Source: Planctomycetota bacterium (GTDB lineage: Bacteria > Planctomycetota > Planctomycetia > Gemmatales > Gemmataceae). From it: a stretch of DNA of 38,273 nucleotides. Shown in pieces: positions 1 through 6,592 of this stretch; within the stretch, counting starts at the first letter, position 1; every line of letters starts with the position of its first letter. Position numbers and translations under genes: made by a program. The notes below the pieces were generated by a model. The model searched no databases and was not told the origin of the DNA. It worked only from the letters and a program-made list of their open reading frames with translations. Location of the stretch: the NCBI GenBank assembly GCA_021325115.1, contig JAJPHU010000150.1, positions 1 through 38,273 on the forward strand, given 5' to 3'.

Positions 1-708
1 CCGGGCACTTATGTCGCCGTCCATTACATCAAGCTGATCGATTTCACGTTCGGCTCCGCTCTGCCCGAAGGGGCGCGCTTGGCACGCATCTGCGCCACGG
101 GGCAGCGTGGTCTGGTTGGGCCGGCCAACGGTCCCACCTGGGATTCGGTGCAGTTGCAAATGATCTACAGCTACCCGGATGGCCGCGAGGCGGCATTCGA
201 TATTCACACGAGTTGGGTGACGCCCGACAATTTCCCCGGCTACGTCGAGCAGGAAGTGCAATTTCGTTTCGACAACGGCGTCTGGAATGCCCATCAGCGC
301 AAGCGCGGCGTCGAGATCACCGTGGAAGGGCAAACACCACTTATGCTAAAAAATACTCCCAATCACCACTATAATGCGACGTTCCTCGAACCATGGGGCG
401 AGCGCAGCCAGCGCGGCTATGGGATCGAGGTGTTACACCGTTTCTTTGAGGAAGTGGCCTACGTCGAGTTCGGCGGCCCAGCCAGCGAACGCGAAGAGCG
501 CTTACAACAGATGCGAGCCCTGACCTACAATGATTTGTCTGCCGATCGTCCGACCGTGGCGGCGGTGCAAGCAATGGAGGCCATCTTGCAGCGCCACGCT
601 GCCGGCCAACCCGGTTGCCTCGCCACCATCAATGAACCGATGGGCGGTCTTGTCCTGCGCATTCCGGGCCAGAGCGAAGCGATTGTCCTCTATCCGGATA
701 GAGTTTAA
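1..708 (+). CDS. Gfo/Idh/MocA family oxidoreductase, C-terminal part (5' truncated by window edge)
   Basis: The frame is open from base 1 to the TAA at 706-708, so the true start lies upstream. The first residues (HYIKLIDFTFG) and the following ATGQRGLVGP, TWDSVQLQMIY and SWVTPDNFPG segments match the C-terminal alpha/beta domain of planctomycete Gfo/Idh/MocA proteins, where the NAD(P)-binding half would precede. This family oxidises or reduces sugars and related substrates with a nicotinamide cofactor. The Rossmann half and the EKP motif are outside the window, so cofactor binding and any signal peptide cannot be judged. A TTG at 79 could be mistaken for a start, but the conserved residues before it argue against that. 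The substrate is unknown. A GC-rich inverted-repeat element begins 7 bases after the stop. Confidence 0.7.
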   Translation, partial: PGTYVAVHYIKLIDFTFGSALPEGARLARICATGQRGLVGPANGPTWDSVQLQMIYSYPDGREAAFDIHTSWVTPDNFPGYVEQEVQFRFDNGVWNAHQRKRGVEITVEGQTPLMLKNTPNHHYNATFLEPWGERSQRGYGIEVLHRFFEEVAYVEFGGPASEREERLQQMRALTYNDLSADRPTVAAVQAMEAILQRHAAGQPGCLATINEPMGGLVLRIPGQSEAIVLYPDRV

Positions 709-714
709 GGAAAT

Positions 715-853
715 AAGAGCTAGCGGACCAAACCTCCTCCCCCTTGTGGGAGAGGGCTGGGGTGGGGGGGTGTCAAGGCAATGGAGCCAAGGAGTTGTGT
801 CCCCCCACCCGAACCCTCCCCACAAGGGGGAGGGAAAAGTCCGTTAGCCCTAA
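715..853. repeat. GC-rich inverted-repeat element, copy 1
   Basis: Outer arms GCTAGCGGAC (719-728) and GTCCGTTAGC (839-848) pair with one mismatch. Inside them, runs containing CCCCCTTGTGGGAG and CCCCACAAGGGGGAG pair again, around a loop that reads TGTCAAGGCAATGGAGCCA. The same outer arms, inner arms and loop recur at 31044-31278, so this is a dispersed element and not a simple terminator. It has no coding capacity. It may act as a non-autonomous mobile palindrome or a transcription stop for the gene ending at 708; which one cannot be decided here. Confidence 0.8.
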
Positions 854-1060
854 ACTAACTGCTTCAGCCCTATGCCTAACATAATCAGGAAGAACCTATC
901 CCACTAGCAACCAAGGCTGCTAACATGGGCACAAGTAAAAAACTGCTTCAGCAGTGATGAGGTGATGGCCAGGACCGCGACCTTGGCCACGGAGCCATTC
1001 GGACATGCAACCATCTTCCCAAGCAACCTTCATTCCCATACTCTGCTTTCCTCGGCGCGT
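854..1060. other. non-coding stretch upstream of the aminotransferase promoter
   Basis: I see no gene here. It holds the near-palindrome ACTGCTTCAGCAGT at 942-955, whose first part (AACTGCTTCAG) also occurs at about 857-867. These could be a regulator site, but nothing else supports that. Confidence 0.4.
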
Positions 1061-1089
1061 TTGACGGCTCATCTTTTCATGACTACAAT
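1061..1089 (+). promoter_or_regulatory. sigma70-type promoter of the class III aminotransferase gene
   Basis: The -35 box TTGACG (1061-1066) is separated by exactly 17 bases from the -10 box TACAAT (1084-1089). Transcription would start near 1096, giving a leader of about 30 bases with AGAGGA at 1114-1119 before the TTG start at 1128. Both boxes match the vegetative consensus at five of six positions. Confidence 0.7.
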
Positions 1090-1127
1090 CTTACATCGCA
1101 GGGCGGATTTTATAGAGGAATCATAAA

Positions 1128-2528
1128 TTGACCGAACCACTGCATCATCCGCACGAACCCACGTCCAACACGATCCGCGACGGCATCGCGCGCTATGAGC
1201 CACGCACGTTGCGTACCTATACGCCGACACAAGCAGTGCTGGCGCGCAGCGCCGGGGTGTTTCACTGGACGCCGGAGGGACGGCGGCTCTACGATTTTAC
1301 TTCCGGCGTCCTCGTTGCCAATCTGGGACACAATCCGCAGTCGTGGATGCGGCGCTTTATGCAGCATATGAACTGGTCCGAGTTCAATACCCCCGGCGAC
1401 TACTCCCCTGCCCTGCCCTTGACAGCATATAATGCTGTCACGCCGGTGGAGATTGAGGCGACACAGCGATTGATCGAATTGCTCCAGTCCCGGCCCGGCG
1501 GCCAACGTTTGCAGCAAGTCTTGTGGGCGGCGTCCGGCTCGGAAGCGGTTCAGAAAGCGCTGTGGGCCGCGCTGGCCCGCGATCGGACGCGCGATATGAT
1601 TGTGGCCACACGCTTCGGCTTTCACGGCAAGAAAGGCTTGGCGGGTGCTGTCACCGGCTGCGAGACTGACCGTGAGCGCGATCCGCGTGTGCGCTTCATC
1701 AGCTTCCCGATGGCCGAATGCGCCGATGTCGGCCAGCGCGGCCAAGTTTTCGATGCCGCACCCTATCGCTGTGAACTTGATGCCCTGCTCCAGCAATTCG
1801 ACCGGCGTCTGGGCGTGCTCATCACCGAGCCGTACCTGGGCGGTGGCGGATCGTATCATCCCCCTGCAGACTATTTACATCTTCTGCAAGAGTTTTGCCG
1901 TAAATACGATCTCGTCTTCATTCTCGATGAAATCCAGTCTAATTTCGGGCGAACTGGCGATCTGTTCGCTTATGAGACGTATGGCCTGGAGCCGGACATC
2001 GTTGTGCTGGGTAAGGGTCTGGGCAACGGCGTGCCTGTCGCTGCCGCTGTCGGCCGGGCCGACGTACTCGCCAGTCTGGATTATGGCGAAGGCTCGGATA
2101 CCTGGAGTGCCAATCCGTTAGCCTGCGCTGCCGTCCTGGCCACGCTGGAAGAGTTTGCCTCCGGTGACGTACTGGCGCGAGGCCGCCGCAGCTCGGCCAT
2201 CATCGAGGAAGGACTGGTGTGTTTGAAAAAGCTGCCGTTTATTGCTCATGTCCGCGGCGAAAAAGGCGGCATGGTTTGGGGCATCGAGTTTCGCGATCAC
2301 GCCGGCCGAAGTGCTGCTGAATGGGCCAACGCCGCCGTCCTGGCTTGTTATCGAGGAGAAAAGGACAATGGCGATGGTATTCATCTCTTGGGACCGCTGG
2401 CCCGCAAAGTCTTACGCATCGCGCCTCCTTTGGTCATTAGCGAAAGCGAGGCGCGTGAGGTTATGGCCCTCTTGTTTCGCTTGCTATCTCCTCTGGCGAA
2501 GGATACATCCGAGCCGCAACCGCAATAG
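1128..2528 (+). CDS. class III PLP-dependent aminotransferase
   Basis: This 466-residue protein is a fold-type I, class III (GabT/ArgD-like) transaminase that moves an amino group between an amine donor and an oxo-acid using pyridoxal phosphate. The family signature is clear: LDEIQSNFGRTG with Asp267 placed to hold the PLP ring nitrogen, then GKGLGNGVPVAA with Lys296 as the Schiff-base lysine. SGSEAVQKAL is the usual phosphate-binding region. Length is normal for the family. The start is a TTG with AGAGGA eight bases before it; no better ATG precedes the conserved N-terminal part. No signal peptide is seen, so it should be cytoplasmic. It sits alone, with its own promoter and hairpins after the stop. 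The substrate cannot be told; omega-amino acid, ornithine and glutamate-semialdehyde types are all possible. Confidence 0.9.
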   Translation: MTEPLHHPHEPTSNTIRDGIARYEPRTLRTYTPTQAVLARSAGVFHWTPEGRRLYDFTSGVLVANLGHNPQSWMRRFMQHMNWSEFNTPGDYSPALPLTAYNAVTPVEIEATQRLIELLQSRPGGQRLQQVLWAASGSEAVQKALWAALARDRTRDMIVATRFGFHGKKGLAGAVTGCETDRERDPRVRFISFPMAECADVGQRGQVFDAAPYRCELDALLQQFDRRLGVLITEPYLGGGGSYHPPADYLHLLQEFCRKYDLVFILDEIQSNFGRTGDLFAYETYGLEPDIVVLGKGLGNGVPVAAAVGRADVLASLDYGEGSDTWSANPLACAAVLATLEEFASGDVLARGRRSSAIIEEGLVCLKKLPFIAHVRGEKGGMVWGIEFRDHAGRSAAEWANAAVLACYRGEKDNGDGIHLLGPLARKVLRIAPPLVISESEAREVMALLFRLLSPLAKDTSEPQPQ

Positions 2529-2539
2529 TAATCCCCAAT

Positions 2540-2567
2540 CGAAGCGAGGGCGTAAAACCTCGCTTCG
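2540..2567 (+). terminator. hairpin after the aminotransferase stop codon
   Basis: Arms CGAAGCGAGG (2540-2549) and CCTCGCTTCG (2558-2567) pair perfectly around an 8-base loop, 11 bases after the stop. There is no long T run, so it is a stem-loop stop or 3'-end stabiliser and not a textbook intrinsic terminator. Confidence 0.55.
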
Positions 2568-2585
2568 GGACTGTTAAAACTGCTG

Positions 2586-2619
2586 GCAAGGAAGCAGTTA
2601 GGCTATACTGTTTCCTTGC
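2586..2619 (+). terminator. second tandem hairpin after the aminotransferase
   Basis: Arms 2586-2598 (GCAAGGAAGCAGT) and 2607-2619 (ACTGTTTCCTTGC) pair over 13 bases; the one imperfect pair is a G-U wobble when read as plus-strand RNA. It follows the first hairpin by 18 bases, so the two may work together. Confidence 0.5.
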
Positions 2620-2708
2620 AGTCGAGGCTCGGCCCCCTGCCCTGCCCTTGCTGCATATTCTTCGCAATTCCAGCGTTTTACTTTAATCAATGACTGGAAA
2701 GGTCAGCA

Positions 2709-2737
2709 TTGATCTTTTGGTAGAAAAAGCGTATCGC
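2709..2737 (+). promoter_or_regulatory. weak candidate promoter of the gene at 2803
   Basis: TTGATC (2709-2714), a 17-base spacer and TATCGC (2732-2737) have the right geometry but a poor -10 match. It lies 66 bases before the start codon. Confidence 0.3.
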
Positions 2738-2802
2738 TGTCCCTGGGTCGCTCCGATGCGACGAAGTGTTCGCTTCCCCCTCACCCTCATGGGGCCTCAC
2801 GG

Positions 2803-3528
2803 ATGAGCCGTCGATCCCTTGTGCTGGCTGTCGCAATCTTCTTATGCCTGACATGTGGAGTAGGCGTGACCCTGTGGATGCTTGTCCGCTATGAGCCGAA
2901 GATTTATTTGCAGGCCGCCGTGCCGCCGGGAGAACAGAGACACCAATTGTCGGAAAAATGTTGGCGTGAATTATGGCAGCTGTATAACTCCGTCGCCAAT
3001 CAGGATGAAGAGGAATGGGGACATCGCTTCACGGATAGCGAGATCAATAGTTACCTGGCCGAACATTTCGTGCAGAGCCACCTCAACGAACATGTGTTGC
3101 CGGAGGGCATCAGCGAGCCGCGCCTGGTCATTGAAGCGGACAAGATCCGTATCGCTTTCCGCTACGGCACAGGCTTGTGGAGCACGATTGTCACCATTGA
3201 TCTGCGTGTCTGGTTGGTCAAGGGTGAGCCAAACGTGGTCGCTTTGAAATTGGTCGGTTTTCACGCGGGCGCCTTACCTATCTCTGCACAATCGCTGCTG
3301 GAGAGCATTACCAAAACGTGCCAGGACAACGGCATTGGCGTCGATTGGTACCGCGATGAGGGCGCTCCAGTCGCCCTGCTGCGCTTTCAGGCGGAGCAGC
3401 TACATCCGACGCTGGAATTGGAGATGCTCAAACTGGAGCCTGGCGCCATTCACATCAAGGGCCGTACCAAAGACCCGGCGTCTCTGCGTGCTTTCCTGGC
3501 CGATCCGTTTGCCAATCTCCGGCCATGA
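2803..3528 (+). CDS. membrane-anchored or secreted hypothetical protein
   Basis: This 241-residue protein begins with a basic MSRR and a long hydrophobic stretch (about residues 5-28) that fits a signal peptide or a single N-terminal anchor. The rest is soluble and of mixed alpha/beta character, with FTDSEINSYLAEHFV near residue 75 and a long region rich in beta-type residues (IRIAFRYGTGLWSTIVTIDL). I recognise no catalytic motif and no named domain; it resembles conserved planctomycete hypotheticals of unknown role. The ATG at 2803 is preceded by CCTCACGG, a weak ribosome site. It converges on the phosphoesterase-domain gene on the other strand, with only 30 bases between the two ends. The job is most likely extracytoplasmic, but that is an inference from the N terminus alone. 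Confidence 0.75.
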   Translation: MSRRSLVLAVAIFLCLTCGVGVTLWMLVRYEPKIYLQAAVPPGEQRHQLSEKCWRELWQLYNSVANQDEEEWGHRFTDSEINSYLAEHFVQSHLNEHVLPEGISEPRLVIEADKIRIAFRYGTGLWSTIVTIDLRVWLVKGEPNVVALKLVGFHAGALPISAQSLLESITKTCQDNGIGVDWYRDEGAPVALLRFQAEQLHPTLELEMLKLEPGAIHIKGRTKDPASLRAFLADPFANLRP

Positions 3529-3558
3529 AGCAATCCCCCCTGCCCTTCTGATCGTCGC

Positions 3559-3918
3559 TTATACTTCCGGCCCGGATTCTTCCATACTTGCGCACCAAGC
3601 ATCGCCTTTGATCTGTTCCAGGCGCAAAACGCCATGCAAGTGCTCTCCTTGCAGATGCACGATGATTGGCGGCTCGCTCTGGACCTGCCCGGTGAAGGTA
3701 CCGTACTCCCAGCGGACAACTCGACCGCGGCCGCCGGAGAGTGGACCTTCGTAATCCAGATAGAGCAGACGATGATCGAACATGGCAGTGGCGGCGATTA
3801 CTTCACCGGGATGCGGCGGCGCTGCCAGTCGCCAGGTGCGCAAGACCGGCCCTGCTTCCAACATCAGGTCCCAATGCAACAACGGATGATCGTGTTCCAA
3901 TATGACGAATCGAGGCAT
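3559..3918 (-). CDS. stand-alone LigD-type 3'-phosphoesterase (PE) domain protein
   Basis: The 119-residue protein aligns along its length with the phosphoesterase domain that opens bacterial NHEJ ligase LigD, which trims 3' phosphate and 3' ribonucleotide ends with a metal ion. Visible matches to the known metal and active-site residues are His9 (in LEHD), His15 and Asp17 (in LHWDLMLE), His49 (MFDH) and Tyr53. The arginine that normally sits two residues after the Asp is Met19, and the glutamine two residues before the first His is Leu7, so the active site is altered. No polymerase, ligase or Ku gene is nearby. I start at ATG 3918 because the conserved domain begins MPRFVI; a longer upstream reading to 4101 looks non-native. 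The ribosome site is weak. A role in DNA end repair is inferred and activity is uncertain. Confidence 0.75.
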   Translation of the reverse strand: MPRFVILEHDHPLLHWDLMLEAGPVLRTWRLAAPPHPGEVIAATAMFDHRLLYLDYEGPLSGGRGRVVRWEYGTFTGQVQSEPPIIVHLQGEHLHGVLRLEQIKGDAWCASMEESGPEV

Positions 3919-4100
3919 GGTGTGGGATGCTCCGTTCTTGCCGGGCGTCCTTATCCTCGCTCGAATCGCGCCAATCCGCCCAAACGTCACAGCCGGAATC
4001 GCAGCACGCAGAAATCCGTCTGGTGTGAGCGTCGTCGGCTTGCTGCGGACAGACTCATCGGCTAGGTTTGCGTCAGACAGGCGCTCCGAACCCTGAGCCA

Positions 4101-4165
4101 TCGAGGTAGTGGCTGGGCGGCACTCGCGTTGAGTCGCCGCCTCGCGCTGGGAGCCACTACCTCGA
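4101..4165. repeat. nested inverted repeat
   Basis: Perfect 14-base arms TCGAGGTAGTGGCT (4101-4114) and AGCCACTACCTCGA (4152-4165) enclose a second stem made of GGCGGCACTC and GAGTCGCCGCC with one extra base. It lies in the 324-base gene-free stretch 3919-4242, upstream of the phosphoesterase-domain gene and beyond the 3' end of the methyltransferase gene. I see no gene in the rest of that stretch. Confidence 0.7.
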
Positions 4166-4176
4166 GTTTATCAAAT

Positions 4177-4219
4177 CAACAGGCCTGCGAACGCAAGTTC
4201 GCGGGCCTGTTGTGTTTTT
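4177..4219 (+). terminator. strong hairpin with T-rich tail
   Basis: Arms 4177-4192 and 4197-4212 form a 16-pair stem with one G-U pair in plus-strand RNA and a GCAA tetraloop, followed by TGTTTTT. It reads best as an intrinsic terminator on the plus strand, although the next gene lies on the minus strand and ends at 4243. With the nested repeat just before it, it could be the 3' end of a small RNA. Confidence 0.6.
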
Positions 4220-4242
4220 CCATATATACACGACTCGGAAAC

Positions 4243-5127
4243 CTATGCCGCCAGCGATACAGGGATCGCTGCGCTAAGCGGTTTGAACGCCTTGATGATC
4301 AGCAAATGTCCGAAGGCACGTTCGAGCATCGGATGGGGCAACCAGCGGCACAAATGCGGCACTTCAGTGCGACGAAGCTGGCGCTTGTAAACGCGGGCCT
4401 CGACGAAACGACCGAAGAGTTGCCGGAGTGCTCGCGCACTGAACGAGGCTGGCTCCGGATGGGACGCAGTTCGCCGCAACCAGCCGTGCCACGGCAGACA
4501 GAGATGGCGCCAAAAATTGAGGTCGAATCGAGCCGGCGTCACGGCCAGCACTTTCCCTCCCGGTTTGAGGAGACGATAGATCTCGTCGATCACAGCAGCA
4601 GGCGTGGAAACATCTTCCAGAAGATTGGTGATGCAAGCTACATCAATCGAAGCGGGTTCCAGAGGGATGGCTGTGGGATGAGCGTGCAAAAAGATGCCAT
4701 GCAGGCCACGAAGCGTGAAGTTGCGTTGGATGAGGGCGAGCTGTTCGGCAGAAGGACAGCAAGCGATGACCTGAGCACCGTGACGAGCATACTGGACCCA
4801 GTCGGTCCCTAAGCCGTTGCCCAAACCCAGAAGCGTCTCGCCGCTATGTTTGACGAATTCCAATACACGGGGGATCCAGCTGCCGTGTCGATTGTGGCGA
4901 ACGCTTTCGATTTCCAGAAACCATTGCAAAGTGAAAGGTTCTGCGCCGGGATGGAGCCGGCCATTGACGTGCAGGGCCTCGCGGGCGTAGAGACGATCGG
5001 CAAATTCTAGCGGATAAGGCGAGGCCACCAAGGGACGATCGCCCGGCAGCGGCGGCGCCGGTCCTTTGACCAGGGCCGGCATCCAGCCCTCCCAGAGCTG
5101 CAATTTACTGGAATAGGACTCGGCCAT
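4243..5127 (-). CDS. SAM-dependent class I methyltransferase
   Basis: This 294-residue cytoplasmic protein carries a class I methyltransferase core. Motif I is TLLGLGNGLG (residues 98-107), the following strand is VIACCPS, the post-motif acidic region is ASIDVACITNLLEDV, and the late motif is YRLLKPGGKVLAVTP, typical of UbiE/Methyltransf_11 proteins. The residue that normally binds the ribose hydroxyls at the end of strand 2 is not an obvious Asp or Glu (ACCPS), which is unusual. I begin at ATG 5127, with GGGGAGGGGATGGGG just upstream; extending to 5244 adds unconserved residues. A good promoter lies at 5229-5201. The acceptor is unknown. The C-terminal part (WRHLCLPWHGWLRR) is seen in methyltransferases acting on lipids or glycans, but that is only suggestive. 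Confidence 0.85.
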   Translation of the reverse strand: MAESYSSKLQLWEGWMPALVKGPAPPLPGDRPLVASPYPLEFADRLYAREALHVNGRLHPGAEPFTLQWFLEIESVRHNRHGSWIPRVLEFVKHSGETLLGLGNGLGTDWVQYARHGAQVIACCPSAEQLALIQRNFTLRGLHGIFLHAHPTAIPLEPASIDVACITNLLEDVSTPAAVIDEIYRLLKPGGKVLAVTPARFDLNFWRHLCLPWHGWLRRTASHPEPASFSARALRQLFGRFVEARVYKRQLRRTEVPHLCRWLPHPMLERAFGHLLIIKAFKPLSAAIPVSLAA

Positions 5128-5200
5128 ATCCCCATCCCCTCCCCTTGATCTGATCCCCGCATTCTGCGGCCGGCTCATGCGGCCCCCCCAAGCGATCGCG

Positions 5201-5229
5201 GACATAGCCCATTTGCCCTGTCGCGTCAA
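5201..5229 (-). promoter_or_regulatory. sigma70-type promoter of the methyltransferase gene
   Basis: Read on the minus strand, TTGACG (5229-5224), a 17-base spacer and TATGTC (5206-5201) precede the ATG at 5127 with a leader of about 65 bases. The -35 box is strong and the -10 box is moderate. Confidence 0.5.
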
Positions 5230-5279
5230 GAGCGCCCACGTCATACCCCGGCGAACGGCTGGCGTAAACCGTAGTGAGG

Positions 5280-5309
5280 GCGACCTGCTGGCTTATGCCA
5301 GCGGGTCGC
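5280..5309 (-). terminator. hairpin directly after the secreted hypothetical gene
   Basis: Arms GCGACCTGCTGGC (5280-5292) and GCCAGCGGGTCGC (5297-5309) form a 13-pair stem with a TTAT loop that touches the stop codon of the minus-strand gene ending at 5310. The single imperfect pair is a wobble only in plus-strand RNA. There is no T run after the stem on the minus strand. Confidence 0.5.
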
Positions 5310-6191
5310 CTATTTGGCGGCGCCTCCCTCGTCGCCCGCCACTTGCTTTTTTTCTGGTTGCGGAGGAGGCAGCATTTGCTCGGGGGGTGTGCGGACAGCC
5401 GCAGGGGGAGGCACGTTCTCCGCAACGCGCAGCAGAACTTGGAAGCCGAAATCCTTGTGTGGCACGGCACGAAAAGGCTTGAGCACCGGGTTCCAAAGAT
5501 TATCCAGTCGGGGGTCGGGGTCGAAATCGGCGGCAGCGAAACCAGGATGACAAACGGTCTTGGGCTGATTGGCACTGAGGGCGAAGGTTTGATGCAAGGT
5601 GTATCCGATGCAGGGAGCGGCCGGCGCCTCCACCGGCCCGAAACGATCGTTGACGAGCAGATTTTGTCCGCCGGAGACGGTATGGGGATTGACGCAGATC
5701 TTGAGCAGCGGCGTCCCCGCGGCCAGGATTTCCGCGCAACCGGGCGCCTGTTGCGCCATTCCCCCTTCCGGCGCGGTGGTATTGAGGGTACCGATAACCC
5801 AGGCGGAGAGAACCATTTTCGGCGGACGGACAACCACATCTTTGCGCGGCGGGGCCGGCACGATCTCGAAATCCTGGTTCAACTCGAATTGCATCGCTGC
5901 AGAGCCATCCTTGTGATCGGCGCGGGCAGCCGCGGCACCGCGCATCAGTATCAGTACAGCGTTCGGCTCGACTTGTGTAACCTGAATATAGCCGCCGCCT
6001 GTCTCCGAGTTCTTGCTCTTTTCTGGTGTGACTGCCGCGCCGCGTGAATGGAGCAAGATCGTGTAAGGCGGAGCTGGGACCGGAACTGGAGCTGGCTTCG
6101 CCGCTGGCGGCGCCGCCCAACTGGAGGAGGTTAGAGAAAACAGACAAGCGGTACAAATGAGAGACAACCGCAAGGCACAGGATTGAACCAT
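5310..6191 (-). CDS. secreted hypothetical protein
   Basis: The 293-residue product starts with a clear Sec signal peptide (hydrophobic core LSLICTACLFSL, probable cleavage after SSWA near residue 26). A Pro/Ala-rich linker follows, then a region of about 200 residues rich in Val, Asn and Gly (GGYIQVTQVEPNAVLILMRG; NLLVNDRFGPVEAP), and a Pro/Gln/Lys-rich tail. I recognise no domain. The beta-rich middle suggests an extracytoplasmic binding or structural protein, but this is not supported by motifs. The ATG at 6191 follows AGGAGAGAGGTAGGGTC, a good ribosome site. Its leader contains a small hairpin with arms 6214-6222 and 6228-6236. It diverges from the porin gene, sharing the 6192-6592 spacer. 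Confidence 0.75.
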   Translation of the reverse strand: MVQSCALRLSLICTACLFSLTSSSWAAPPAAKPAPVPVPAPPYTILLHSRGAAVTPEKSKNSETGGGYIQVTQVEPNAVLILMRGAAAARADHKDGSAAMQFELNQDFEIVPAPPRKDVVVRPPKMVLSAWVIGTLNTTAPEGGMAQQAPGCAEILAAGTPLLKICVNPHTVSGGQNLLVNDRFGPVEAPAAPCIGYTLHQTFALSANQPKTVCHPGFAAADFDPDPRLDNLWNPVLKPFRAVPHKDFGFQVLLRVAENVPPPAAVRTPPEQMLPPPQPEKKQVAGDEGGAAK

Positions 6192-6468
6192 GACCCTACC
6201 TCTCTCCTTGACAGATGGTCTCTTTCTGGGACCATCCTTACCCTTTCTATCGCCAAGAAAACGGTCGCGACTTGTAGTTTTTTTGCGTAATCTGCCAGCG
6301 CAAACGACATAAGCCCCCTTGTCCGTAGATGCGGCCCCGTCTCTCTAACAGGGTGTGCCTCTGAATTTTGGCGAGCGGGGTTGCGTTAGCGCCCCGAGTA
6401 GATTTCCTGGCACGTAAGCCCTCCTCCACGCCCAAATCAAGAGAGACACCCTCTCTAACAGATTTGTC

Positions 6469-6497
6469 TTGAAAAAACGCCCTATCGTGCCTATAGG
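6469..6497 (+). promoter_or_regulatory. candidate promoter of the porin gene in the divergent spacer
   Basis: TTGAAA (6469-6474), a 17-base spacer and TATAGG (6492-6497) lie about 95 bases before the chosen GTG start. The rest of the 400-base spacer 6192-6592 has no gene. It does hold the word CTCTCTAACAG at about 6341 and again at about 6451, a possible operator pair. Confidence 0.45.
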
Positions 6498-6592
6498 CGA
6501 AACTTCTCTGCGCCAACTTGAGCAAAAAATAGCCGCGAAGAAGCTACCCATGCTTTCTTCGTCCAGCGGCCCAATAGTTGAGGGAGAACTTC

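Noticed and set aside
1110-1859. Minus-strand open frame of 249 codons opposite the aminotransferase
   Set aside because: The PLP-binding motifs on the plus strand settle the coding strand.
3919-4242. tRNA or other classic structured RNA in the gene-free stretch
   Set aside because: A CTCGAATC near 3962 recalls a T loop, but no acceptor, D or anticodon stem can be formed around it.
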